DNA of 64,000 nt from CAZYTM01 sp964649725 (GTDB lineage: Bacteria > Desulfobacterota > Desulfuromonadia > Geobacterales > Geobacteraceae). The notes under the pieces were generated by a model. The model was not told the DNA's origin, did no database searches, and worked only from the letters and a program-made list of their open reading frames with translations. Position numbers and translations under genes: made by a program. Below are positions 8,513-16,978 of the stretch, piece by piece. The stretch spans positions 186,001 to 250,000 of the forward strand of contig CAZYTM010000002.1 in assembly GCA_964649725.1 (NCBI GenBank), in the 5' to 3' direction. Numbering within the stretch: position 1 is the stretch's first letter; every line of letters starts with the position of its first letter.

Positions 8513-10342
8513 TCAATTCAAAAATCCCTGCAAACTTTCATCATCAACAGCAGTGAAAAACTCCTCTTTAAGTGACTTACCTTCCTGAATCAAAGCAGAC
8601 CTCTCCTCACTTGACAAACTGCGGTAACGAGATATCACCTCTGCCACCTGCGGGCCATCATAGCAAGTGGAATAGATGGCCGAGGGTACCTCTGCCAGAG
8701 GGTTCAGATTCAGATTACACTGCCGGCCAATATAAATAACTGGTATGCCTAGGACTGCCGCCTCAACCATGGAACTCGAATTGGAGGCGATAACCATCGA
8801 GGAAGTTGCAAAAGCTTCGGTCAGGTTTTTTTCGCACACTTTGAACACAGCCGGCCACTCTTCCCGCCCAAATGCAGCGACAATCTCTTCTGCAGTAAAA
8901 TCGGGGTGGCATTTTATCAATAATTCCTCTTCACCTTTGATTTCATGCAAGGCATCCAGCATGATATCCAATATTTCCAACGATTCATCTACATTGAAAG
9001 TGAGCAATACAAGAATAGCCTTTTTCTCGTCTGAAAACTTTTGTGTATCGGGTTTCTCCGCAAACAGATGCGAATAGCGTAAAGCTGCTGCGGTTATACA
9101 TCTGACCGCAGGAACATATTTCTGCGCAGCTTTACACTGGCTTGGTCCAGTTTGCAGCAAAAGGTCAGGGACCAACCTGTAATTATACTCTGACTGAGAC
9201 GGATACAGATTCAAGAAATTGGGTGAATGCATGAACATCTGCGCACCAATGATTTCTATCCCCGGATAGGCATCACGCACACCTGCAATAAGCGCTTTAT
9301 CGATAACCTGATTTTCGTACCAGCATATAACCCATGACAGGCATTTGCCATCTCTAGACAAACGACGCCACAAACGATATGACAGCATCGCCTGTATAAC
9401 CATTGGAAACGGCTGATAAATCTGCTCTTCTTGTACTATTGGGTCGATGTTGATCCCTTGGAACTGAGTCGATGCAATTTTTGTACGGAGCAGTGCGAAC
9501 GGGGCAAAAATGGCCATCAGGTAGTCAGCAATCCGCAGATAATCCTCTTGAACAATGAAATTTGTAGCGCTCTTTCTCATTCTGGCAAAAACTGAGCTGT
9601 AGTTGTAGTTGAAACCATATAAAACCGGATGAACCAGCACACGATGCCCCTTTGCTGCAAGGAATTCATGCAGGAGAGGGTAATATCTGTCCTTGAAAGT
9701 TCCATCCTTTGCCAGTGAATAGTCATGGAGATACGTATCTACGACTACCCAGGGACCCTTGTCAAGCGAGGTATCCTTGTTTATACCAGAAACTAAAGCT
9801 GCCACATATCGGACAAACAGGATGAAAACAGACTTTGTATACTGCAGTATAGATCGAATCGAGCGGAAGCAAGAATTACCTGGGATATCTTCGCTTATAT
9901 GCAGATCTTCAATATTCGTCTGGAGCCAGCCCTTGACAGTCTTGGCTAGTCCCGGCGAATCGACTATGACAAGATCCGGCCGGGTCTCTACCTCTCCCCA
10001 GAGACACCGCAAAGTCAGTATGTAACAGCTGTAGAGAAAGATGTTGCTCGTGTAAATATTACGTGAGGAGAGTGCACCAAACCACCATGACAATCTCCCT
10101 CCATTATTTCGGTTTAGTGTGTCGACCCATGCAACGAATTCGTAGCGAATCTCATCTGCAACCTTGTTCAGTATTTCGGCAATATTGATTTCAACAAATT
10201 TACTGTCAAAGTCTTTGGCCAATTGTCTCTTGCCACGATAATTACGCGACAGATAAACCCATCGCACGGTTTCATGATGGGCATATTTCCGGATTATTGC
10301 TGCACTGTCCAGATCGGTGGTAACAATATTTATTTTTTTCAT
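8513..10342 (-). CDS. large GT-B-like surface carbohydrate biosynthesis protein, function unknown
   Basis: A 609-residue soluble protein. I cannot assign a function. The C-terminal third looks like the donor domain of GT-B or CDP-glycerol-transferase-like folds: ILVLLTFNVDESLEI, LLIKCHPDF, and ASNSSSMVEAAVLGIPVIYIG, the last resembling the serine-rich loop that holds a nucleotide phosphate. The N-terminal half lacks motifs I know. It resembles, as I recall it, the surface carbohydrate biosynthesis families defined from Leptospira O-antigen loci. It lies between an HAD phosphatase and a DegT-family gene, 11 and 13 bases away. Confidence 0.6.
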   Translation of the reverse strand: MKKINIVTTDLDSAAIIRKYAHHETVRWVYLSRNYRGKRQLAKDFDSKFVEINIAEILNKVADEIRYEFVAWVDTLNRNNGGRLSWWFGALSSRNIYTSNIFLYSCYILTLRCLWGEVETRPDLVIVDSPGLAKTVKGWLQTNIEDLHISEDIPGNSCFRSIRSILQYTKSVFILFVRYVAALVSGINKDTSLDKGPWVVVDTYLHDYSLAKDGTFKDRYYPLLHEFLAAKGHRVLVHPVLYGFNYNYSSVFARMRKSATNFIVQEDYLRIADYLMAIFAPFALLRTKIASTQFQGINIDPIVQEEQIYQPFPMVIQAMLSYRLWRRLSRDGKCLSWVICWYENQVIDKALIAGVRDAYPGIEIIGAQMFMHSPNFLNLYPSQSEYNYRLVPDLLLQTGPSQCKAAQKYVPAVRCITAAALRYSHLFAEKPDTQKFSDEKKAILVLLTFNVDESLEILDIMLDALHEIKGEEELLIKCHPDFTAEEIVAAFGREEWPAVFKVCEKNLTEAFATSSMVIASNSSSMVEAAVLGIPVIYIGRQCNLNLNPLAEVPSAIYSTCYDGPQVAEVISRYRSLSSEERSALIQEGKSLKEEFFTAVDDESLQGFLN

Positions 10343-10353
10343 AGGCTGGTTAA

Positions 10354-11001
10354 CTATGTACTAATACGCTTAATTGCATCATGCAATCCGGCAATATCTC
10401 TTATTTTCATACACTGCACACCCCCGAAAACCTGATCATTTATTTCACACCGGGCAATGAAATTTACTCCTGTCTCCTGTGCAGCCATATAATCAGTCAA
10501 TGCATCCCCCACAAACACAGCTTCAAACGGGGCGACATCTGCTTCTACCAGGAGTTTTCTTATTGCATCAGTTTTTGTCATGGGTGAACCGAATGCATAC
10601 CTGAAATAGTTACTAAGACTCCGTGCATGCAATATATTTTTCAATTCATCTTCTGGTGTAGCTGAAACTATATAAAATATGAACTCTGAACTGTGCTGCT
10701 CAAGGAATTCAGCCGCGCCATCAACATAAGAAGCTTTAATAACCTCATCTAGAACGATCCTGGAGAAATCTTCGCATAACCGGGCGAATTCTGCATCAGA
10801 CAGCGGTCGCTGTAAAATGTTCGCATAAATATGTCGGAACTTATCAAATCTGGACACCCCTCCATGGGATACATGGTAGGCGACGATGGCATTTATAACG
10901 TCTTGCCCCTCTTCTGTAAACAATGAAGCAAATGCACGGGTCTTTACATCAACAGACTCAACGATGACCCCATCGAAATCAAAAATCACCACTTTAATCA
11001 T
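10354..11001 (-). CDS. HAD-superfamily phosphatase/hydrolase
   Basis: A 215-residue HAD hydrolase with a helical cap after motif I, like beta-phosphoglucomutase and phosphoglycolate phosphatase. Motif I is FDFDGV (nucleophile Asp8, acid Asp10), motif II is VSAT, motif III a lysine in SPMTKTDA, and motif IV is VGDALTD. Its start overlaps the stop of the cyclase-family gene by 8 bases, so it belongs to the overlapped module 10.35 to 13.5 kb. A plausible role is dephosphorylation of a sugar or acyl precursor; substrate unknown. Confidence 0.85.
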   Translation of the reverse strand: MIKVVIFDFDGVIVESVDVKTRAFASLFTEEGQDVINAIVAYHVSHGGVSRFDKFRHIYANILQRPLSDAEFARLCEDFSRIVLDEVIKASYVDGAAEFLEQHSSEFIFYIVSATPEDELKNILHARSLSNYFRYAFGSPMTKTDAIRKLLVEADVAPFEAVFVGDALTDYMAAQETGVNFIARCEINDQVFGGVQCMKIRDIAGLHDAIKRIST

Positions 11002-11719
11002 TTAATATCCCAATAACTGTACATGGCAATGCTTCGCAACTTTCGATCAGAAGTGGCGCTATAACGATATTGGTGAACTTGGTAGCGGCATCTACCTCTG
11101 CCAAGTTCATATCTTCTAATAGCAGGACAGGACTACCTGGATTGAGAAATTTTCGATGAGCTTCCCTGCCGATTTCACGATTTGTGTAGCTGGATACGGA
11201 AATTGAGTCAAAACCGAAAATCCGGACAGAGGGGAATTTTATCTGCAAATAATCGTAAACTTCCGCATGAAATCCACAATTATTCTGCCAGTAAACTGCT
11301 TCGCTCCGTTGTGACCCCATGCCGGTTTTTACCAGCAGAATATCAAAATCATCATCAACAACCTTCTCCAGGGGGTCGATGATTTCATATTTGACCACTC
11401 GCTGGGGGGTGTCAATCTCCAGCAATAATGGTTTGGTATAAATCCAGAAGCTGGCAGGATAATCACTTATTGTCTGCCCCGCTGCATGAAAATGGGATGG
11501 CAAGTCGATATGTGTTCCAAGATGGACTGAGGTGTGTATCTTACTATTGGTTGCCGTATCGCCCCGCTCGATCTGCGAAGTACGATAGAGTTCAAACGTC
11601 TCTTTACCCCCGTATGATGGTGACTGTTGATTCAGAACATAGGACAAGAAGACCGCTTGCTTTCTGTTACTATTTCTTAAAGTATCAGTCATCAGCACGG
11701 CAGTTTTCGATTTCAGCAT
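10994..11719 (-). CDS. cyclase-family protein (kynurenine formamidase-like hydrolase)
   Basis: A 241-residue protein with the metal-binding signature HLGTHIDLPSHF (residues 66 to 77) that defines the putative cyclase/arylformamidase family, preceded by SYVLNQQSPSYGG and followed by FGFDSISVSS. Known members hydrolyse N-formyl or lactone bonds. Such a gene is not a standard O-antigen component. It overlaps the SDR gene upstream and the HAD gene downstream. The ATG at 11719 is used; an ATG at 11692, overlapping the SDR stop by 8 bases, is as likely because neither has a strong ribosome-binding site. It might deformylate or open a lactone on a sugar or acyl intermediate. Confidence 0.8.
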   Translation of the reverse strand: MLKSKTAVLMTDTLRNSNRKQAVFLSYVLNQQSPSYGGKETFELYRTSQIERGDTATNSKIHTSVHLGTHIDLPSHFHAAGQTISDYPASFWIYTKPLLLEIDTPQRVVKYEIIDPLEKVVDDDFDILLVKTGMGSQRSEAVYWQNNCGFHAEVYDYLQIKFPSVRIFGFDSISVSSYTNREIGREAHRKFLNPGSPVLLLEDMNLAEVDAATKFTNIVIAPLLIESCEALPCTVIGILND

Positions 11720-12581
11720 AGATGTTCTTGATACACTCTACCAACCCCTGCCCCATATCTATAAAAGGGTTGGCTACCAGCTTTCTGGCCAGATTGGGAT
11801 GAAAGGCGTATGGGGTGACATTATAATGGCCATGTTGCGACTCATCTATGCACTCGATCGTAACTTTGTCATTTAATATTTCACGGATCATTTGAAACAA
11901 TTCTTTTCTCTTCAATTTTTCAAAGCCGGTCAATACAATGTGGCTGTTCGTATAATTATCGCCTTCAAGTATATCTACTGACAGCTTGGCCGCATCTTGC
12001 GCATGTATATATTCCCTGATATCGTCCACATCACCTTTGAAAACGATCCTGTTCTCAGTAAGTGCTTTTTTCAGCAATGTATGTATGTAGTTATGCTCAT
12101 CTGCCCGCTCTCCATAGAGTGACCCGTAACGAACTATCGTGTAGGCAAGCCCATACCTTTCAGAATACTCTTCAATTATTTTTTCCGAAGTATGTTTGCT
12201 TATCCCATAAAAGGAGCCTTTACGACTGAATGCATACGCGCTGCTTGCGTAAATAAACCTGGCAACACGTTTCTGCCGACACGCCTCCAGGATATTAAGA
12301 TTGCCGATGACATTAAGTTCCATGGTCCGCAAAGGCAAGTTTATCGCTTCGTTGATGTCGGCCAGACCAGCAAAATTATAGACCACTTCCACATCATCAG
12401 CGACAATGCCCTCGACACAGGCAGAATCCATAATATCACATGATACGTAGCGCTGGCCTTCAGTGATATATCTCGATTCCTTGGTGTCGGCCACTATTAC
12501 TGCAAAACCTCTTCGGGCAAGCTCATCTGCGACATAGCTCCCGAGAAAACCGCTTCCGCCAAACACAACAGCTTTTTTCAT
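11685..12581 (-). CDS. NAD-dependent epimerase/dehydratase (extended SDR)
   Basis: A 298-residue extended SDR with the NAD loop FGGSGFLGSY (residues 7 to 16) and catalytic Tyr125/Lys129 in FYGISKH, preceded by the Ser pair ASSAYAF. IVRYGSLYGERAD is the usual substrate-binding region of nucleotide-sugar epimerases. It shares an ATGA overlap with the 2-hydroxyacid dehydrogenase upstream and overlaps the cyclase-family gene downstream. It most likely reduces, epimerises or dehydrates a nucleotide sugar; the exact reaction is not visible. Confidence 0.87.
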   Translation of the reverse strand: MKKAVVFGGSGFLGSYVADELARRGFAVIVADTKESRYITEGQRYVSCDIMDSACVEGIVADDVEVVYNFAGLADINEAINLPLRTMELNVIGNLNILEACRQKRVARFIYASSAYAFSRKGSFYGISKHTSEKIIEEYSERYGLAYTIVRYGSLYGERADEHNYIHTLLKKALTENRIVFKGDVDDIREYIHAQDAAKLSVDILEGDNYTNSHIVLTGFEKLKRKELFQMIREILNDKVTIECIDESQHGHYNVTPYAFHPNLARKLVANPFIDMGQGLVECIKNIYAEIENCRADD

Positions 12582-13498
12582 TTGCCGAAGAACTCCCTTA
12601 AATGTTTGATCGCGGTCATCCCCATTGCAATAACCGCCTCGTGAGAGTTGCCTCCTATGTGCGGGGTGCAGATCAGATTTGGCAACTCCAATAACGCTCT
12701 ATCCTCTGGCGGTTCATGGTCATAGACATCAAGTGCCGCACCTGCTATCACGCCACTCGTGAGTGCCCATTCCAGGTCCCTTTCCACAACTATCCTCCCT
12801 CTGGCTGTATTAATCAGAAAAGCTGTCGGCTTCATGCTTTCAAGAACCTTCCTGTTTACTAGTGAATCAGTATCATCAGTCAAGGGTGTGTGCAGAGAAA
12901 TAATATCTGCTGCAGAAAAAATCTCCTTCTTTGAAACTTCTTTTACTCCACTTTTCCTATAATAATCCTGTTGATCGATAATGTCATTCACCAGAATATC
13001 ACAGGCAAAAGGGGCAAGTAAGCGAATAACCTCCTTGCCAATATTCCCAACTCCAATCAACCCGATGGTTTTACCACTAAGCTGAAACCCTCCGGATTTA
13101 TCCCATATGCCATTTTTCAAACGATTTGAGGTCAAAAACAGATTGCGCGTCAGTGAAAGCATGAAGCCAATTGTCATCTCTGCCACTGACAGCTTGTTGA
13201 CCCCACCTTGCCAGCCGATTGCAACTTTGCGCTGACTACAGGCAGCAAGATCAATATTGTCCAGCCCCACACCAAATTTTGAAATCATTTTGAGGTTCTG
13301 GCAATATTTTAATATGTCTGCATCGATCTTTTCCAGGCCAACAATCAGGCCCTCCGCGTCTGCGATGAATTCAACAAGTGATTTGCCAGCCAATTTATCC
13401 CCTGCGCTATTTAAATGCACCAGAGGGAATGAGCTGGTCAAGCGATCTACTAACTCTCTATTTTTAGAAAAAGATGGTGATGTCACTGCAATTTTCAT
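12578..13498 (-). CDS. D-isomer-specific 2-hydroxyacid dehydrogenase
   Basis: A dehydrogenase of about 306 residues in the phosphoglycerate dehydrogenase/hydroxypyruvate reductase family. It has the NAD loop IGLIGVGNIGKEV, catalytic Arg in NTARGRIV, Glu in YDHEPPED, and His in CTPHIGGNSHEA. There is no ACT or other regulatory domain, so it is the short form and unlikely to be the housekeeping SerA. The ATG at 13498 has AGGG upstream; six in-frame codons precede it back to another ATG. Lying next to an ACP and an acyl ligase, it may supply a 2-hydroxy acid such as glycerate or lactate for sugar acylation (inference). Confidence 0.88.
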   Translation of the reverse strand: MKIAVTSPSFSKNRELVDRLTSSFPLVHLNSAGDKLAGKSLVEFIADAEGLIVGLEKIDADILKYCQNLKMISKFGVGLDNIDLAACSQRKVAIGWQGGVNKLSVAEMTIGFMLSLTRNLFLTSNRLKNGIWDKSGGFQLSGKTIGLIGVGNIGKEVIRLLAPFACDILVNDIIDQQDYYRKSGVKEVSKKEIFSAADIISLHTPLTDDTDSLVNRKVLESMKPTAFLINTARGRIVVERDLEWALTSGVIAGAALDVYDHEPPEDRALLELPNLICTPHIGGNSHEAVIAMGMTAIKHLREFFGK

Positions 13499-13546
13499 AT
13501 ATCTGCCCTGTATCATAAACCAAAGTATCGATTATCCGTAATCACC

Positions 13547-13786
13547 TCATTTGGTTGCCATCTTTCTTTCAATTGCATCGATCAGGTCACCAACTTTTTT
13601 GAATGCCGAAATTTCTTTTGCATCAAACCTGATTTCAAACTTGCATTCTATCGCTATAATAAGGTTAATATTTGTCAGCGAATCCCAATTATCAACATCG
13701 TTGGCAGTCATGTCATGTCTCACCATGATAGTGTCATCATCAAATACTTGTCTAAATATTGTATTCAAGACTTCAATCGTATTCAT
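13547..13786 (-). CDS. acyl carrier protein
   Basis: A 79-residue stand-alone carrier protein. The phosphopantetheine site is NWDSLTNINLI with Ser36, and the surrounding acidic helices (IECKFEIRFDAKEI) are typical. It is not the fatty-acid synthase AcpP, which has the DSLD(T/S)VE signature. It lies 2 bases after the acyl ligase stop, and close to a hexapeptide acyltransferase and a 2-hydroxyacid dehydrogenase. In Vibrio cholerae O1 a comparable trio (RfbK carrier, RfbL ligase, RfbO transferase) makes and transfers tetronate to perosamine, which is the closest precedent I know. Confidence 0.93.
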   Translation of the reverse strand: MNTIEVLNTIFRQVFDDDTIMVRHDMTANDVDNWDSLTNINLIIAIECKFEIRFDAKEISAFKKVGDLIDAIERKMATK

Positions 13787-13788
13787 TG

Positions 13789-15426
13789 TTATATCTCCAG
13801 GGTTGAAATGTCACCTGCATCGACACCTAAATAGATGGCCTTCAAGACTCTGCGCATAATTTTCCCACTTTTATTTTTAGGGATAGACTCTACAAAAATG
13901 ATTTCTTGAGGCGTTGCAATTGATGAGACTTTATTCGCTACATGAAGTCGTATTTTGAGCTCCAACTCCTTTGTCCCGGTGTACTGCTTGTGCAAGTGGA
14001 CAAATGCCACGACCTTCTCAAATAACAGCTCATCTGGGACCCCGACCACCCCTGACTCGGCAATCTCATCAATCTCCAACAGAGCACTCTCAACCTCGAA
14101 AGGACTGACCAGATGAGCTGCCGTATTAATCACATCATCACTTCTGCCTACAAACCAGTAGTATCCGTCATCATCACGAAATGCAGTGTCACCGGTATTG
14201 TAAAAACCATCCCTGAACTTCTCTTGATAAACTTTTTCATTGTTCAGATATGTTATGAACATAGAAGACCAGCCCGACTCAAGACAGAGATTACCCTGCT
14301 CTCTAGCAGTCAATAAAGAACCATCAGCAGCAATAATCGCCGGGTTAATACCTTTGACAGGTTTACCCATAGAGCCTTCCCTGACTTCAAGCCCTGGACG
14401 GTTTGCAATCATGATTGAACCGGTCTCGGTCTGGAACCAGGTATCATAAATCTCTTTACCCAATATACGTCTTGCCCATTGAATCACTTCGGGATTAAGT
14501 GGTTCGCCGACGCTGAAGATATGTTGCAGACTCTGCAGGTTAAACCCTTTAAAAAGCTCTTGCGATTCACGCATAAGCATTCGTAAAGCAGTAGGTGCTG
14601 TATACCAGACCGTTACCGACTCTTGCTCAAGGGTTTTAAACCATATCTCTGCATCATAATTACCTCCCAGATGTACCTGAGTGACTCCGTGGCTCCACGG
14701 CCCTATGATACCGTAAGAAGTTCCTGTCACCCAACCCTGGTCAGCAGTACACCAGAAGATATCCTCCTTCTGCAGTTTCAGGATGTCCCTGGCTGTGAAA
14801 TTCTGCATTATTATGCTGTTATGCCGATGGAGAACCCCCTTTGGCTTACCAGTGGAACCGGAAGTGTAATGGAGAACCGATGGAGTGTCAGGACCTGTTT
14901 TAGGCGCTGTAAATGAATCCGGGGCATCCTCCATAAGCAACTTATAGCTCAAAATATCTGCGGCGATATCTTCTTCAGCATCCACTAGAATGATGTATTT
15001 AAGGCATGGGAGTTGAGACCGTATTCTGAGAATTTTATTCAGAAAACTTCTCTTGGTAATCACACCTTTGGCCCCAGCATCTCCCAACCTGTCCAATATA
15101 GCCTCTTCGCCAAAATTCGAAAAAAGCGTGCCGGTTATCAACTGCAACTTCAACGAACCCAGAAAAGAATAAAAGAGTTCCGGCATCTTTGGCAGAAACA
15201 CAAAAAAGACATCACCAGCTGAAAATCTCAATTTGTCCAGCAGATTGGCAAACTTGTTCGACTGACGATCTAGATCCTGGAAGCTTATATCGATCGGCTG
15301 CGTAGAGGGTGACCTCCAGCGCATAGCTACCTTGTCTGCATATCCAGCTTCACACTGTTGCCTTGTGCAGATATGGCCGATATTATATTGGTCATTTATG
15401 ATTAGAGGTGACTGCTCATCCTTCAT
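13789..15426 (-). CDS. acyl-activating enzyme (acetyl-CoA synthetase-like AMP ligase)
   Basis: A ligase of about 545 residues that should adenylate a carboxylic acid and pass it to CoA or to the adjacent carrier protein. It has the P-loop HYTSGSTGKPKGVLH, the A5-type DTWFQTETG, the hinge WFVGRSDDVI and the C-terminal lysine loop PKNKSGKIMRR. The chosen ATG at 15426 has GGAG eight bases upstream and overlaps the acyltransferase gene by 11 bases; a longer frame upstream lies inside that gene. Members of this subgroup use short or medium acids; the exact acid is unknown. Confidence 0.9.
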   Translation of the reverse strand: MKDEQSPLIINDQYNIGHICTRQQCEAGYADKVAMRWRSPSTQPIDISFQDLDRQSNKFANLLDKLRFSAGDVFFVFLPKMPELFYSFLGSLKLQLITGTLFSNFGEEAILDRLGDAGAKGVITKRSFLNKILRIRSQLPCLKYIILVDAEEDIAADILSYKLLMEDAPDSFTAPKTGPDTPSVLHYTSGSTGKPKGVLHRHNSIIMQNFTARDILKLQKEDIFWCTADQGWVTGTSYGIIGPWSHGVTQVHLGGNYDAEIWFKTLEQESVTVWYTAPTALRMLMRESQELFKGFNLQSLQHIFSVGEPLNPEVIQWARRILGKEIYDTWFQTETGSIMIANRPGLEVREGSMGKPVKGINPAIIAADGSLLTAREQGNLCLESGWSSMFITYLNNEKVYQEKFRDGFYNTGDTAFRDDDGYYWFVGRSDDVINTAAHLVSPFEVESALLEIDEIAESGVVGVPDELLFEKVVAFVHLHKQYTGTKELELKIRLHVANKVSSIATPQEIIFVESIPKNKSGKIMRRVLKAIYLGVDAGDISTLEI

Positions 15427-16009
15427 ATATCCGTCTCCTGGCAACAAATTTCGCAGGTACCCCCCGGACAATGGAAAGAGGCTCAACATCCTTGTTCACG
15501 ACTGAACCTGCCGCTACTACAGACCCTCTGCCTATAGTGGTATTGGCCGTGACTACTGAATTAGATGAGATCCATACATCATCTTCGATAAGTATTTCGC
15601 CATAGGTATGCCCCTGATTCTTCATCGGGATATCAGTCCTGTCAAAGTTATGGTTGGCAGCCCGCAGAACGCAGTTAGGCCCGACAAGGCAGTAATTACC
15701 TATAACTATCAGTCCCCCCGATGCGCCTAACTGGACATTAGTGTTGAACGCCGAATGATCACCGATCTTCAGGGATCCCCCTTCATGGGCATAAAGATAA
15801 CTGTTCTTCATAATCGTGACATTGTCACCCAGTTCTATCTGATCGAAACCTAGGATTGTCACCCCAGCGTGGATACTGAATCGACCCGATTTTTTGAATA
15901 GCGGTTTATATGCAATATAGCGCAAACGTATCCCGATAGTAGTCGGAATCCATTCGAAAATTGCCACATATATTGTCAACAGAAAATTACCCAATCTCTT
16001 TATTAACAT
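15416..16009 (-). CDS. left-handed beta-helix (hexapeptide) O-/N-acyltransferase
   Basis: A 197-residue protein with hexapeptide repeats through most of its length (IELGDNVTI, LKIGDHSAF, LIVIGNYCLVGPNCVL, ILIEDDVWISSNSVV, IGRGSVVAAGSVV) and the usual ending VRGVPAKFVARR. The conserved AANHNFD supplies the catalytic histidine seen in WbbJ/maltose acetyltransferase relatives. It overlaps the acyl ligase gene and lies near the ACP, so it may use an acyl-ACP rather than acetyl-CoA. RfbO of V. cholerae O1 belongs to the same fold family. Confidence 0.88.
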   Translation of the reverse strand: MLIKRLGNFLLTIYVAIFEWIPTTIGIRLRYIAYKPLFKKSGRFSIHAGVTILGFDQIELGDNVTIMKNSYLYAHEGGSLKIGDHSAFNTNVQLGASGGLIVIGNYCLVGPNCVLRAANHNFDRTDIPMKNQGHTYGEILIEDDVWISSNSVVTANTTIGRGSVVAAGSVVNKDVEPLSIVRGVPAKFVARRRIYEG

Positions 16010-16042
16010 TTTTAACCTGCCAATATTATATTAAGCTGGGCT

Positions 16043-16978
16043 TCAAGCCTGCTGTTTAGCCCATTGAATCATTCGTTCCAACCCGTCAGCAATCGGAACT
16101 TTTGCTGACCAACCGATATCGTTTTTTATTGCGGCAACATCGGCTACGATGCCGAATGTATCTCCTGGCGTTCCATCAGTATAGCTTACCGGATAACTTT
16201 TCGGATCAAAGCCAAAAGTCGAAATTTCCATATCTATCAGTTCCTGGACAGTAGTTTTAACCCCTGTGGCGACATTAAAGCTTTTTCCGAAGGCTGCTGG
16301 ATTGAAGAGAGCTGTGCAATATGCATCGACCACATCGTCGATATAAATCAGATCCCGGTAACGATCTGGAGCGCCTTTGACAATGACCTCACGATTTTGC
16401 AGAATATACGCCATATAGATACTGACCATTCCCTGACGCAGATTTTTCATGTTCTGACCAGGCCCATAGACGTTAAACAGGCGCAATGATGTCGTTTTCA
16501 ACCCAAGCTTCGAATAGATGTTCAGATAACTTTCCGAGGCGAGTTTGCCGACTCCATAAAATGAGTTAGGATTAGGCATAGCATCCTCTCTGACCGGCTG
16601 AACCTCTTGATCACCGTAAATAGACATTGAACTGGTGAACAGAAAATGTTTAACGTTACGCTTCAAGCTCCATTCAAGCAGCAACAGCGTACTTAAACAG
16701 TTGGTCTTCAGATCATAACAAGGATTGTCAAAAGAAATTTCACCTGATGATTGAGCCGCAAAGTGGAAAACTGCATCCATCTGCACGTCAGGGAGGCTAT
16801 TTGTAAAATCCTCCCGGGAAATATCAAGAAATATGAATTCAGCCCCTTTGGGGATATTACTTTCAAAACCGGTCGAAAGATTATCAACTATATAGACCCG
16901 CCATCCTTCGCGAATAAGCCTAACAGCCAGATGTGAGCCGATAAAACCAGCACCTCCGGTCACCAATGCCGTATTCAT
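16043..16978 (-). CDS. NAD-dependent nucleotide-sugar epimerase (GalE-like SDR)
   Basis: A 311-residue extended SDR. It has the NAD loop TGGAGFIGSHLA (residues 7 to 18), the catalytic YGVGK after TSSMSIYGD, and RLFNVYGPGQN typical of UDP-glucose 4-epimerase and related GDP/UDP-sugar dehydratases. The end of the protein (DVAAIKNDIGWSAKVPIADGLERMI) is the standard GalE-like tail. Its ATG overlaps the methyltransferase stop by one base (TAATG). It probably interconverts a nucleotide sugar for the repeat unit. Confidence 0.88.
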   Translation of the reverse strand: MNTALVTGGAGFIGSHLAVRLIREGWRVYIVDNLSTGFESNIPKGAEFIFLDISREDFTNSLPDVQMDAVFHFAAQSSGEISFDNPCYDLKTNCLSTLLLLEWSLKRNVKHFLFTSSMSIYGDQEVQPVREDAMPNPNSFYGVGKLASESYLNIYSKLGLKTTSLRLFNVYGPGQNMKNLRQGMVSIYMAYILQNREVIVKGAPDRYRDLIYIDDVVDAYCTALFNPAAFGKSFNVATGVKTTVQELIDMEISTFGFDPKSYPVSYTDGTPGDTFGIVADVAAIKNDIGWSAKVPIADGLERMIQWAKQQA

